Of a stretch of 17,650 nucleotides of DNA, positions 1 to 7,835 are shown one piece after another. The notes beneath the pieces are model-generated. The model was not told where the DNA came from. It saw only the letters and a list, made by a program, of their open reading frames with translations, and searched no databases. The translations under genes and the position numbers were made by a program. The stretch comes from an uncultured Ruminococcus sp. (GTDB lineage Bacteria > Bacillota > Clostridia > Oscillospirales > CAG-272), in contig CACZOH010000064.1 of NCBI GenBank assembly GCA_902782785.1, positions 1 through 17,650 on the forward strand, read 5' to 3'. How positions within the stretch are numbered: the stretch's first letter is position 1; every line of letters starts with the position of its first letter.

Positions 1-1
1 G

Positions 2-934
2 AACGGTATAATAAACATAATGGGCTATTTCGGCGGCGCGTTCGCAACGGTGCTCGGAATATTCTTACCGCTGTCAAACTACATCAACGTTGAAGACACG
101 GCGAGAAAGATCTGGATCATTGAAATACCGTTTATTATCGCATCTGTGCTTATGGTAATATCCGCCTTCGTCTTATTCGCCACGATCAGGGAAAACAAGC
201 TTGCGGAACAGCTGAAGGATGAGCTTGAGCTCGGTGAAAAAATGGCGGCGATAGAAAATCCCGTTGACGACGACGCGCCTATGTCAAAAGCAAACAAAAA
301 GATGCTTTTTGCGATATTGGGAGCGGAATTCTTATGGTTCATGGCTGACAACGCAATAGGTACATATATAGGAAACTACGTTATATACTACATAAACTCC
401 GCTTCAAGCAATACGATGATACTTACGATCATCGGCGGCGTTGCAAGCGTTATCGGTTTTGCGACGGCAGGTATGATAGCCGATAAGATAGGGCGCAAGT
501 GGACTATCTCCTGCGGTCTCGGCTTTACGGTGCTCGGTCTTATTATTATGTGCTTCGCCTCGCCTACCGGAAACGTTGTCGGCGCCAACGGCGAATACTC
601 TTTCCCGGTGATACTTTATATCGTCGGCATAATAAGAGGCTACGGTATGGCGCTCGTTCACAACTGCTCGTTCCCGATGGTCGTTGAGCTTTGCTCAAAC
701 AAAAAGATCGGAAAGTTTACCGGTTATTATTATGCGGCGAGTATGTCCGCTCAGACCGTCACTCCGATACTTCTGGGACTTGTATTCAAAGTATCGCTCG
801 CATGGCGCGCGCTTCCGATATACGCCGCCGTTATGCTTGCGCTCAGTTTTATCGTCTTCACCTCTCTTGTAAAGAACATCAAAGCCAAAAAAGTGGAGAA
901 CGCCCGCGGACTTGAAGCGATAGACGGAGACTGA
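2..934 (+). CDS. MFS transporter, C-terminal part (5' end outside window)
   Basis: This is a multi-pass membrane transporter. The reading frame is open to the first bases of the window and starts inside a membrane segment, so the gene begins upstream; the ATG at 20 is probably internal. About 310 residues are visible. They hold two hydrophobic helices, a charged cytoplasmic loop rich in Lys/Glu, then about six more helices. The sequence A-D-K-I-G-R-K after a helix (near 478-498) is the typical MFS inter-helix motif (GxxxDxxGRK type). A later stretch, GKFTGYYYAAS followed by TPILLG, resembles SLC45/sugar-symporter-like MFS members, so a sugar or related organic solute is possible, but the substrate cannot be read from the sequence. 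It ends one base before the GDPD gene, so the two are very likely co-transcribed. The family is confident; the substrate is not. Confidence 0.85.
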   Translation, partial: NGIINIMGYFGGAFATVLGIFLPLSNYINVEDTARKIWIIEIPFIIASVLMVISAFVLFATIRENKLAEQLKDELELGEKMAAIENPVDDDAPMSKANKKMLFAILGAEFLWFMADNAIGTYIGNYVIYYINSASSNTMILTIIGGVASVIGFATAGMIADKIGRKWTISCGLGFTVLGLIIMCFASPTGNVVGANGEYSFPVILYIVGIIRGYGMALVHNCSFPMVVELCSNKKIGKFTGYYYAASMSAQTVTPILLGLVFKVSLAWRALPIYAAVMLALSFIVFTSLVKNIKAKKVENARGLEAIDGD

Positions 935-935
935 T

Positions 936-1745
936 ATGCCGGCTTTGATAATCACAGCGATCATAATACTCACTCTGCCCGTTTATCTGATATTTCCGGG
1001 ACACGCGAAAAAGAAGAAAAAAGACGCGTTTTACAAAAGGAACATAGCGCACAGAGGACTTTTCGATCGGGATCAGTTAGTCCCTGAAAATTCTCTTCCG
1101 GCGTTTTGGCGCGCGGTGGATCGCGGTTACGGAGTTGAGCTTGACGTTCAGTTGTCCGAAGACGGTCGCGTAGTTGTTTTTCACGATGACGACCTGAAAC
1201 GCGCGTGTAAAGTCGAGCGCAGGGTCGACAGCGTTGATTTTGCGGGACTTCAAAATCTGAGTTTGTTTGATACAACTGAAAAAATACCGCTTTTTACCGA
1301 CGTTTTAAACATTTTGGGCGGCAAAGTCCCGGTTATTGTTGAGTTAAAAACCGGAAAGCGCAACAAAGAGCTATGTCAGAAAACGCTTGATATTCTGCGC
1401 GGATACAACGGTGAATACTGTATAGAGAGCTTTGACCCGTTCATCGTCTCGTGGTTCCGTTTTCATGCGCCGAATATAATGCGGGGACAGCTGACACAGC
1501 ATCCGAAGGATTTCAAGGGTTCCGCGCCCGCGATAGCCGCGTTCATACTCGGCAACGTCCTTTTCAATTTCCTTTCGCGTCCGCATTTTATAGCGCACAG
1601 GATAGGCAAAAAAACACCGCTTGTTCACCTCTCGGAATTCTTTGGCGCGATGAAAGTCGCATGGACCGCGCACGACAAGACCGCCGAGCGTGATTTCGAT
1701 ACGGTCATATTCGAGCACTATCTGCCGGATATAAAATATAAGTAA
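936..1745 (+). CDS. Glycerophosphodiester phosphodiesterase, membrane-anchored
   Basis: This enzyme is predicted to hydrolyse glycerophosphodiesters to glycerol-3-phosphate and an alcohol. The 269 residues show the family landmarks in order: H39-R40-G41 (catalytic HRG), P-E51-N52-S, the metal ligands E68-x-D70, H83-D84 (second catalytic His region), E136 in ELK, and E164-S-F. One hydrophobic helix (about residues 3-20) is followed by AKKKKK. By the positive-inside rule this suggests a catalytic domain tethered on the cytoplasmic face. The ATG at 936 lies 5 nt after a GGAGA ribosome binding site that overlaps the end of the MFS gene, which stops at 934. Co-expression with a transporter suggests uptake and breakdown of a lipid-derived or teichoic-acid-derived diester, but that link is inferred. 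The gene is followed by a terminator. Confidence 0.9.
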   Translation: MPALIITAIIILTLPVYLIFPGHAKKKKKDAFYKRNIAHRGLFDRDQLVPENSLPAFWRAVDRGYGVELDVQLSEDGRVVVFHDDDLKRACKVERRVDSVDFAGLQNLSLFDTTEKIPLFTDVLNILGGKVPVIVELKTGKRNKELCQKTLDILRGYNGEYCIESFDPFIVSWFRFHAPNIMRGQLTQHPKDFKGSAPAIAAFILGNVLFNFLSRPHFIAHRIGKKTPLVHLSEFFGAMKVAWTAHDKTAERDFDTVIFEHYLPDIKYK

Positions 1746-1754
1746 AATCGAAAT

Positions 1755-1784
1755 AAAAAAACTGCCGTCTCCGGCAGTTTTTTA
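1755..1784. terminator. Bidirectional intrinsic terminator between convergent genes
   Basis: A 6-bp perfect stem, CTGCCG (1762-1767) with CGGCAG (1772-1777), has a TCTC loop. It is flanked by six A on the left and six T on the right, so it works as hairpin plus U-run on both strands. It lies between the stop of the GDPD gene (1745) and the stop of the minus-strand DUF4832 gene (1787), where a shared convergent terminator is expected. Confidence 0.9.
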
Positions 1785-1786
1785 TT

Positions 1787-3220
1787 TTATAATGCTTTTA
1801 CTTTTCGCTTCGCTATCGAATAAAAATCTCCGTTTTTGATATCCTCTTTAAGCGCCAGCTTAAGCGGCGTCTCTTCACAGAAAACACCGATGAGTATATC
1901 GTATTCACCCTCCGGCAGATCGCGCAGATCGAGGTTTGCGCTGAGCTTTACGGTTTGATCCGTGTCAAGTCCGTCAATTCTCTTGTCTGTTTCAATTATT
2001 TTTTCGATACCGCAGCCCATAACCTTGAATTTAAGCGTGTGCTTATGATATGCTTTTGACCAGCCCTTGTTTTCAAACGTAATGGAGACGATATTATGAG
2101 CGGACGCCGTCAGCTCCGGCACGACCGCAGACGGCACAAAATACCAGTAACCGAGACGGTTGGCGCAGTATTCAGCCAAATATTTATCCGATTTCAAAAA
2201 CATCTCGGGATAACCGTGAAAGCCGGCGAAGGTCGCGTGCGAATTTTTGAAGCATTCCACAATCGTCAGACCGTTTCTGTAAAAATGATCGAACGTCGGG
2301 TGGATGTAACCGTAATGCGCAAATTCAATCGAGGTCGGCGCGTTTGCGTAAAGCTTTTTGAACGCCCAGTTCGCTCGCATCGTATCGTATCCGTTGACTA
2401 CGGAATAATAATCGCAGCAGATGGAATCGTCCTGTACGCCGAGGCCGCGTTCGTACGCGTAATCGAGTACCGCCTGACACTCCTCCGCTCCGTTTGCGAT
2501 ACGGCTCACTATATGGTCGTCGTTTATCATTACGAATTTATCCGGGAAATACTTGATATTCAGGGATATATGCTTGAGTACGGTTTCAAGCGGATAAACG
2601 GTCCCGTCACCCTCAACGGTATGACCTTCTCCCCACGTTCCGTAAGTGCCGACTATAACGTACTCTATCCTGTCGTCGTGCCCGTATTTTTCACCGACTA
2701 CGGAGAGGAATTTTTCAAGTCTTTCAAGAAAGTACGGATCCGAATAATCGGGCTGTATAGATCTGTCTTTGACTTCATAGCACTTCATACCCTTTTCAAA
2801 AAGATATTTCGGCGTGGCGAACTCCATATCGGGCGCGCTTTCGTAGCATACTACGTTCAGCGCGAATTTATAACCGTGCGCTGACCATTCCTCAATTATA
2901 TCGTCCAAGAACGTGAAGTCGTATTTATCCTCTTCTTTCTCCGCGTCAGACCAGTCAAAGCGCAGATAAAGGTGATTCATACCGGGGAATTCCTCCATGT
3001 ATTCGCCTTTTTTAACTCTGTCGCGGTACGCGCCGTGTCTGTAGCCGTTGTCTATAAAATGCCAGTACCAGCCCTTATGAGGGTTTTTAAGCACGGTCTT
3101 GTCGTCTTCAAACGGACGCAGGTCAATAAATCCGTTTTCACGTCTCACGTCGTCGAAATATCCGCACATTGTTTGAGATGGCTGCGGATTGGTGTTTATG
3201 CTCTGATTCGGAAATCTCAT
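1787..3220 (-). CDS. DUF4832-type (beta/alpha)8 glycoside-hydrolase-like protein
   Basis: A 477-residue protein with no signal peptide or membrane segment, so it is probably cytoplasmic. It carries the N-P-x-K-G-W-Y motif at residues 46-52, typical of DUF4874/DUF4832 proteins, which fold as TIM barrels related to GH-A clan glycosidases. E198 in GTWGEGH and E299 in IEFAHYG sit where the acid/base and nucleophile glutamates of such barrels usually lie; this pairing is inferred. Residues 355-477 look like the beta-sandwich C-terminal part of the family (LGYWYFVPSA, then FENKGWSKAY). A strong AAAGGAGG ribosome binding site overlaps the TAA stop of the upstream lipoprotein gene, 12 nt away, indicating translational coupling. 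The protein probably acts in the same carbohydrate pathway as that lipoprotein. No substrate can be assigned. Confidence 0.75.
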   Translation of the reverse strand: MRFPNQSINTNPQPSQTMCGYFDDVRRENGFIDLRPFEDDKTVLKNPHKGWYWHFIDNGYRHGAYRDRVKKGEYMEEFPGMNHLYLRFDWSDAEKEEDKYDFTFLDDIIEEWSAHGYKFALNVVCYESAPDMEFATPKYLFEKGMKCYEVKDRSIQPDYSDPYFLERLEKFLSVVGEKYGHDDRIEYVIVGTYGTWGEGHTVEGDGTVYPLETVLKHISLNIKYFPDKFVMINDDHIVSRIANGAEECQAVLDYAYERGLGVQDDSICCDYYSVVNGYDTMRANWAFKKLYANAPTSIEFAHYGYIHPTFDHFYRNGLTIVECFKNSHATFAGFHGYPEMFLKSDKYLAEYCANRLGYWYFVPSAVVPELTASAHNIVSITFENKGWSKAYHKHTLKFKVMGCGIEKIIETDKRIDGLDTDQTVKLSANLDLRDLPEGEYDILIGVFCEETPLKLALKEDIKNGDFYSIAKRKVKAL

Positions 3221-3232
3221 ATAAACCCTCCT

Positions 3233-6223
3233 TTAATATAACGCTCTGTAAAGCGTGGTAAGCACCTTTTCGTCCGTTATTTTTTCATTTGCGATGATCA
3301 GCAGGCCGTCCGGAGTTACGGTCACGACTTTTCCGCTCTTCTCTGCCGGACCGTTCGCTTTAACGTATTTTACGCCGTACTGGTCGTATTCTTTTTCTCC
3401 GATGCAGTCTATCCCGATCTGTTCGAGTATCGATACGGGTAAATAGAAATCGTATCCGCTTGCAAGAAGCGTCGCTTTCGTACCCGCGTCAAGCCGCTGT
3501 TGTCTTCCGTTGATATACGCGTTATATCCGTTTGCTTTGAATACCGCCATATCTGAGGTAAGGCAGGACGGCACCGGATTTTCTTCCGCCTCCGTTGTGT
3601 ATCTGTAGCAGAAACGCGCGTCGGGCGCCGAGTCGCCGAGGTCAAGGAAGCCCATAATTTCGCCGTCAGAAACGGAATTGTCAGCCCATTTGAAATCAAA
3701 GCTTTTGCCATTAAAGCCTATGAGTGAAGCGTCGACTTTTATTACAAGCGCGTTTTTATCAAGTTTGTATTCCGCTTCGCCGGCGCTCTCAAAGCTCCAG
3801 CCGCCGCCGAATTTCTCAACGCTGCACTTGCCGCCGTCACCGCTTCTGTTGATGACGTAATCGAAACCGTACCATCCGTTCGTCTCGCTGTCGTCCGTCT
3901 TGACAAAAAGGTTCATCCAGTTTTCGCCCTCGCGAGCCGTTATATCGTTATCACATTCCGCGAGGAAATACAGATATTTACCGTCGTACGAGACTTTTGC
4001 GGTCGTTATGTCGTTTCTTCCGGTGTCATTTGTATATTTCAGTTTACCTGCGTAAGATACGTGATCACGTTTTGTTATATCGCCCGTGACGTCGCGGAAC
4101 TCCGGACCTACGGTGAACCACTGTATCGGGTCGCCGTTCAATTCGATCGTTTTCTGACCGAATGCCGCTTCCGGATTTCTTGCGCCTTTGTATTTTCTGA
4201 CGTTTATGACCGTCTGATAATAATAGTTATCGTTGAAGCCGCCCTTCATAGGTTCTATATCGCGTGAGTATTCGGGATTGAAGTTGTCAACGTATATCGA
4301 CTTGTCTTCAAACGTACTTACTTTTTCATAAGCCACAACGTGACCGACCTCTTCCCAGCGGCCTGCCCACCATTCGTTCCAGCCGGTTATCATGATCAGC
4401 TCCGGAGATTTTGACAGGGCGAAATCAAAGCACTCCTGATACGCAAGTCCGAGACCGCTCGTCTTCGGATACAAACCGTACCCGTAATTCCAGTCGCCCT
4501 CAGACAGATCCTTCGGTTCTCCCTTTTCCTTAGTGTAGCTTCTTCCGGCATTGGTGCCGTAGCTTCCGTTTGCCCAGAAACCGCACATGACCGCGATCTG
4601 CTCAAGCACCTTTTCTCCGTTTTCGTTTCTGTAACCGGGTTTTTGCTTATACATCGAAGCCCACGGCCAGCAGTCTACGCCCTTGAGCTCTCTGTACCAG
4701 CCACCGGCCTCGGTCGCCCACGACACCCTTACGGTGAAGAAATCCTTCTGTTCGGACGAGAGCTTGTAATCGCTGCCCGTAAACATTATTACGGGTTTTC
4801 CGAGCCATTTGAACCACATATCCTCATAAAGCGCGGGTTTATACAGGTCGTTCCATATTGATGAAAGCTCGTTTTCGTTTGTGTCCTTCAATATGAAACA
4901 GCAATCCGGCGTCTTCAAGCCCTCTTTTCTCATTTTGGTCCAAACTCTCATAACGGCCTCGTAATTCTGCCTGTAAAGCGGTCCGTTCGTCGCGTCAAAG
5001 TAGACGAAATCAACGCCGGCTTCCGATAACATCGCGCCGTGCTTGCGTATCACCCATTCGTCGTTTGAACAGTAATAGCCGAAATAAGGTTCGCCCCAGT
5101 AATGCGCGTAGCCGAGATTTCCCTGCTTGAACACCTTGTTAAGCTCTGCTATTCCGCCTTTTTCATACGAAGCGGTATGGTCGTATAACGGGTTGCCCGT
5201 ATTCGTATCCTCGTGCCACAGAAAATAGAATATTCCCACCTTTTTCTCGTTCGGTACGACGCCGGACGACGCGACGGCTCTGCCGGTATCGTCGTATGAT
5301 ACGTACGTGTCGGAAAAAATATCTCTTGTGTTCTGTTTTATACCGTCGTTTTCCTGCGCCTCGATGACGGACGCGAGAAGCGTCGCGGTGATATTCGTCG
5401 CCGTGACGTCGGATTTTGAATTATGGTTCCATAAATGAGCGTAACCGCCCTTTATGATATCCACGCTTACAGTATCCTTAACGGACGGACTGTCGGCGCC
5501 CGGGGCGTACATTTCCACTTTTTTTCCGTCGATTCTGACCGTTGCTATTTCCTTTTTCTCCGCTCCGCCGTAAATTGTTATGACGTTGTTGACCGGATCG
5601 TCAACGACTGTAACGGTTTCCCCGAGCGAGAAATCAAAATCTGTTTTCATATATCTCGTTTCCGGCCACGAGCTTACTCTCATACCGATCTGTTTGCTTC
5701 TCATTGCGAGCCACACGCCCGTGTGAGGCAGCGGATCGAGCTTCTCCGCGCTGAGTCTGAGACCGAAATAACACGTAAACCACGTATAATCGTCTTCCCG
5801 CTCGCCGCAGGTCAGATCGAACGTATAAGTCGTCTTCTCCGTCTCCGACGCCTGAAGCGTTGTATATACGCCCGCAACTGTGTTTTTCGGGAACGTCACG
5901 ACGTTTCCCTTTGCTTTTGCGGAGATATACAGACCGAAGCCCGAGCAATCCGTCGGGCTTTTATATTCAAGCTTCTCAATATGCTGAGTTACAGTCGGGC
6001 TGAAATTATAATCGGGAAGCTCTATTTCCGAGTTCATATTATAAGCCACGTTCGGATAAACTATTTCCGCGGGCGCGTCCGTCTCCGTTTGCACTCCGGT
6101 GTCGTCGCTCTGCACGGGTACGGTCGCCGTGTTGTCCGTCGTTTGCGTTGTGTCTCCGGAACAGCCGCAGAGCGCCGCAAGAATAAACAACGCGGTAAGC
6201 GTGATACAAACGATTTTTTTCAT
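3233..6223 (-). CDS. GH71/99-like lipoprotein with CBM-like and stalk domains
   Basis: A 996-residue surface lipoprotein. The start is placed at the ATG at 6223, not the in-frame ATG 36 nt earlier, because AGGTG lies 5 nt upstream and the encoded MKK start gives a proper signal peptide with lipobox L-C-G-C (lipidated C21). After an acidic Thr/Asp linker comes a beta-sandwich region (about 60-285). A TIM-barrel domain follows (about 325-680), with VGIFYFLWH at its first strand, VDFVYFDATN, and G-W-N-E617-W-W near the end, as in GH71/GH99-like families. Residues about 700-875 resemble a CBM9/DOMON-type sugar-binding sandwich (SYDGKYLYFLAECDND). The last 100 residues resemble a copper-amine-oxidase-N-like stalk domain. 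It is likely a cell-surface glycan-binding or glycan-cleaving protein, co-transcribed with the DUF4832 gene. The fold is fairly sure; the substrate is unknown (GH99 members act on alpha-mannans). Confidence 0.8.
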   Translation of the reverse strand: MKKIVCITLTALFILAALCGCSGDTTQTTDNTATVPVQSDDTGVQTETDAPAEIVYPNVAYNMNSEIELPDYNFSPTVTQHIEKLEYKSPTDCSGFGLYISAKAKGNVVTFPKNTVAGVYTTLQASETEKTTYTFDLTCGEREDDYTWFTCYFGLRLSAEKLDPLPHTGVWLAMRSKQIGMRVSSWPETRYMKTDFDFSLGETVTVVDDPVNNVITIYGGAEKKEIATVRIDGKKVEMYAPGADSPSVKDTVSVDIIKGGYAHLWNHNSKSDVTATNITATLLASVIEAQENDGIKQNTRDIFSDTYVSYDDTGRAVASSGVVPNEKKVGIFYFLWHEDTNTGNPLYDHTASYEKGGIAELNKVFKQGNLGYAHYWGEPYFGYYCSNDEWVIRKHGAMLSEAGVDFVYFDATNGPLYRQNYEAVMRVWTKMRKEGLKTPDCCFILKDTNENELSSIWNDLYKPALYEDMWFKWLGKPVIMFTGSDYKLSSEQKDFFTVRVSWATEAGGWYRELKGVDCWPWASMYKQKPGYRNENGEKVLEQIAVMCGFWANGSYGTNAGRSYTKEKGEPKDLSEGDWNYGYGLYPKTSGLGLAYQECFDFALSKSPELIMITGWNEWWAGRWEEVGHVVAYEKVSTFEDKSIYVDNFNPEYSRDIEPMKGGFNDNYYYQTVINVRKYKGARNPEAAFGQKTIELNGDPIQWFTVGPEFRDVTGDITKRDHVSYAGKLKYTNDTGRNDITTAKVSYDGKYLYFLAECDNDITAREGENWMNLFVKTDDSETNGWYGFDYVINRSGDGGKCSVEKFGGGWSFESAGEAEYKLDKNALVIKVDASLIGFNGKSFDFKWADNSVSDGEIMGFLDLGDSAPDARFCYRYTTEAEENPVPSCLTSDMAVFKANGYNAYINGRQQRLDAGTKATLLASGYDFYLPVSILEQIGIDCIGEKEYDQYGVKYVKANGPAEKSGKVVTVTPDGLLIIANEKITDEKVLTTLYRALY

Positions 6224-6225
6224 GC

Positions 6226-6232
6226 TCTCACC
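6226..6232 (-). promoter_or_regulatory. Ribosome binding site that fixes the lipoprotein start
   Basis: On the minus strand AGGTGAG precedes the ATG at 6223. It lies inside the longer open frame that begins at 6259, so translation should start at 6223. This also puts the signal peptide at the N-terminus, where it must be. Confidence 0.7.
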
Positions 6233-6282
6233 TATCCTTTTTATTGTTGTATAAGGCAAAAAATCAATATACAGCCTTTATT

Positions 6283-6942
6283 TCATTTCCATACAAACGT
6301 CGGGATCAGATCGTGTTCACCGTTGTCTATCAAAAGATTTTGTCCCGACATAGAGCGGTTCGTAAGCGTCAGAAACAGCACCCAATCCGCCGCCTCGTCC
6401 GTGGTGATCCATTTTTTGAGCGGCGTCACGTTCATTATTTCACGCCAGCATTCCTCGTCGTTCACCACAACGTCGTTGAGCGGCGTGTATACGCCGCCGA
6501 AGCTGACGGCGTTGACCGTCACGCCGCGCGGCGCAAGACGGATGGCGACGTTTTTCATATAACCTATAAGCCCGGATTTTGACGCGGTATATACGGGAAA
6601 TTCCTGTCCCGAAACAGCCGAGGCGGATGCGTTGAAAAGCACGGATATGAGCTTTTCATTCGTTTTTATATATTTTTCCGTCACGTTTATCGTACCTTTA
6701 AGGTTGTTGTCGATATCGTCCTCGCTGTTCTGTAAGCCTGCGTTATTAAACAAAACCCCGGCATCGGTAATATCGGGCAGGGAGTCTTTGTCTTTTATAT
6801 CGATTTTGAAATGAACGTAGTTTTCATTTTCTATCGTCGCGTCGTTTATGTCTATACCGTAAACAAAATGCCCTTTTTCAATATATCTTTCGGCAGCGCG
6901 CTTTCCGATGCCGCGCGAGGTGCCCGTAACAATTATTTTCAC
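6283..6942 (-). CDS. Short-chain dehydrogenase/reductase (SDR), GTG start
   Basis: A classical NAD(P)-dependent oxidoreductase of 219 residues with a Rossmann fold. From the chosen start, T6-G-T-S-R-G-I-G13 is the dinucleotide-binding glycine motif, N66-N-A-G69 is the SDR structural motif, and N80, S106, Y118 and K122 (YTASK) form the catalytic tetrad. The C-terminus has the usual LLIDNG strand. I chose the GTG at 6942 over the ATG at 6990 because GGGAGGT lies 7 nt before it, the protein then begins directly with the first Rossmann strand (VKIIVTG), and the GTG overlaps the TGA stop of the upstream transporter gene as GTGA. The substrate is not readable. Coupling to a queuosine-precursor transporter is notable, but no role for an SDR in queuosine salvage is implied by the sequence. 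Confidence 0.88.
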   Translation of the reverse strand: MKIIVTGTSRGIGKRAAERYIEKGHFVYGIDINDATIENENYVHFKIDIKDKDSLPDITDAGVLFNNAGLQNSEDDIDNNLKGTINVTEKYIKTNEKLISVLFNASASAVSGQEFPVYTASKSGLIGYMKNVAIRLAPRGVTVNAVSFGGVYTPLNDVVVNDEECWREIMNVTPLKKWITTDEAADWVLFLTLTNRSMSGQNLLIDNGEHDLIPTFVWK

Positions 6943-7664
6943 TTCTTTGACCTCCCGAGATATTCTTCTCCCACTCCGTCCTTCTTCCATTTTTTTAACA
7001 CCGCATAACCGATCGGAGAAAAGATCACCTCCATAAAAAGCTCAAGCAAAGCGCCGAGAATCGAGCAGGTGAAGCATTGGAGCAGGGTCCACGAAAATCC
7101 GTCCCAGAATATCGGCGCAAACAGCATGAACGTAAGCGTCGCAAATACGAAATTGTCGCAGAACTGACCGATAAACGTTGATATGTAGCTTCGCGTTATG
7201 TAAGCGAGCTTTCCGTCCGGGTTTTTCCTGAACAGAGCTCCTATCGCGCGGTTCAAAAAATTGTTTACTACCGCAGAGACGAGGAAAGCGACGGAGCTTG
7301 ACAGCAGTATGAACCACGTACCGCCTATTATCGTATTGAACGCAGTGTAATCCTCTTCTGTCGGGATGACGCTGACTATGAAGAATATAAAGCAAACGAG
7401 CAGGTTTGTCAGCATTGCAAAGACTGACAGCTTTGTGCTCGCTTTGGGTCCGAATGCCTTTGTCACTATATCCATGCATAAAAAAGACAGCCACGATACG
7501 AGTATTCCGCCGTCTATGGCAAGCCATTCGGACCGGTAGATCGTTTTATTGGCAAGGATATTCATAGCCACAACGGAAATCGTAAACAAAGCTGTAATAA
7601 CGGACGGTATGCTTCTGAAAAGCAGTTTAGTGTCCGCCGCCGCGGACATGATTCTTTCTTTCAT
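6939..7664 (-). CDS. yhhQ: Queuosine precursor transporter (YhhQ/VUT family)
   Basis: A 241-residue integral membrane protein with about six hydrophobic helices (near residues 20-36, 52-70, 79-100, 115-137, 160-185 and 195-220). The family signature R158-S-Y-I-S-T-F-I-G-Q followed by D170-N-F-V-F is present, as is the early ANK...DGG region of DUF165/COG1738 proteins. Members import queuosine precursors such as preQ0 or preQ1 for tRNA modification. The ATG at 7664 follows AGAGG by 8 nt. The leader contains a candidate preQ1 riboswitch, which independently supports the substrate. The gene ends in a 4-nt GTGA overlap with the SDR gene and probably heads the operon that runs down to 1787. No queuosine biosynthesis genes lie in the window, consistent with salvage. 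Confidence 0.88.
   Translation of the reverse strand: MKERIMSAAADTKLLFRSIPSVITALFTISVVAMNILANKTIYRSEWLAIDGGILVSWLSFLCMDIVTKAFGPKASTKLSVFAMLTNLLVCFIFFIVSVIPTEEDYTAFNTIIGGTWFILLSSSVAFLVSAVVNNFLNRAIGALFRKNPDGKLAYITRSYISTFIGQFCDNFVFATLTFMLFAPIFWDGFSWTLLQCFTCSILGALLELFMEVIFSPIGYAVLKKWKKDGVGEEYLGRSKK
6950..6956 (-). promoter_or_regulatory. Ribosome binding site for the GTG-started SDR
   Basis: GGGAGGT on the minus strand lies 7 nt upstream of the GTG at 6942, inside the last codons of the upstream transporter gene. It decides the SDR start and, with the GTGA overlap, supports translational coupling. Confidence 0.75.
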
Positions 7665-7679
7665 TGTCTTTTCCTCTTT

Positions 7680-7745
7680 GGTTTTGTTTTGTTAAGCGAA
7701 GGATTTAGAGCCCGAACTCCGCTGATTCAAGGCGTTTTGCACCTT
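7680..7745 (-). promoter_or_regulatory. Candidate preQ1 riboswitch in the yhhQ leader
   Basis: On the minus strand a 7-bp stem (AGCGGAG, 7723-7717, with CTTCGCT, 7701-7695, one G-U pair) encloses a 15-nt loop that begins TTCGGGCT. It is followed by the A-rich tail TAACAAAACAAAACC (7694-7680). This is the layout of preQ1 class I aptamers: a short hairpin, a loop starting UUC, and an A-rich tail that folds into the minor groove and pairs back to the loop. Here loop GGG could pair with tail CC. The tail resembles that of the Thermoanaerobacter (Caldanaerobacter) tengcongensis aptamer (TTAACAAAACAA). The ribosome binding site AGAGG starts 3 nt after the tail, suggesting translational control. A second hairpin (AAGGTG/CGCCTT, 7745-7729) lies upstream. 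The aptamer class is uncertain; a covariance-model search was not possible here. Confidence 0.6.
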
Positions 7746-7753
7746 TGTTTTAT

Positions 7754-7783
7754 ATTATATCATATTATTTTTTATTAAATCAA
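7754..7783 (-). promoter_or_regulatory. Promoter for the yhhQ operon
   Basis: On the minus strand TTGATT (7783-7778) and TATAAT (7759-7754) are separated by 18 bp in an AT-rich region. The transcript would start near 7747, leaving a leader of about 83 nt that contains the candidate riboswitch. Confidence 0.65.
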
Positions 7784-7803
7784 TACTTTTTGGTAAATCC
7801 GGA

Positions 7804-7835
7804 TGAAAAATCCCGCGTTTTTGCGGGATTTTTCA
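7804..7835 (-). terminator. Intrinsic terminator of the signalling operon
   Basis: A 13-bp perfect inverted repeat (7804-7816 with 7823-7835, core TCCCGC/GCGGGA, 6-nt loop) has A/T-rich outer arms that give a U-run on either strand. It directly follows the stop codon (7836-7838) of the permease-kinase gene and separates that operon from the yhhQ promoter downstream. Confidence 0.92.

Noticed and set aside
2096..2884. 262-codon open frame on the plus strand
   Set aside because: It is antisense to the DUF4832 gene, with no ribosome binding site or recognisable motif; the minus-strand frame carries the NPxKGWY and TWGEGH motifs.
6224..6282. Promoter or terminator in the 59-nt gap between the SDR and lipoprotein genes
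   Set aside because: AAGGC/GCCTT on the minus strand can form a weak stem, but there is no U-run. TTGATT has no good -10 partner at proper spacing. Left unannotated apart from the ribosome binding site.
5435..6562. 375-codon open frame on the plus strand
   Set aside because: It lies antisense across the lipoprotein start and the SDR gene, has no ribosome binding site, and its translation shows no recognisable domain while both opposite frames are clearly conserved proteins.
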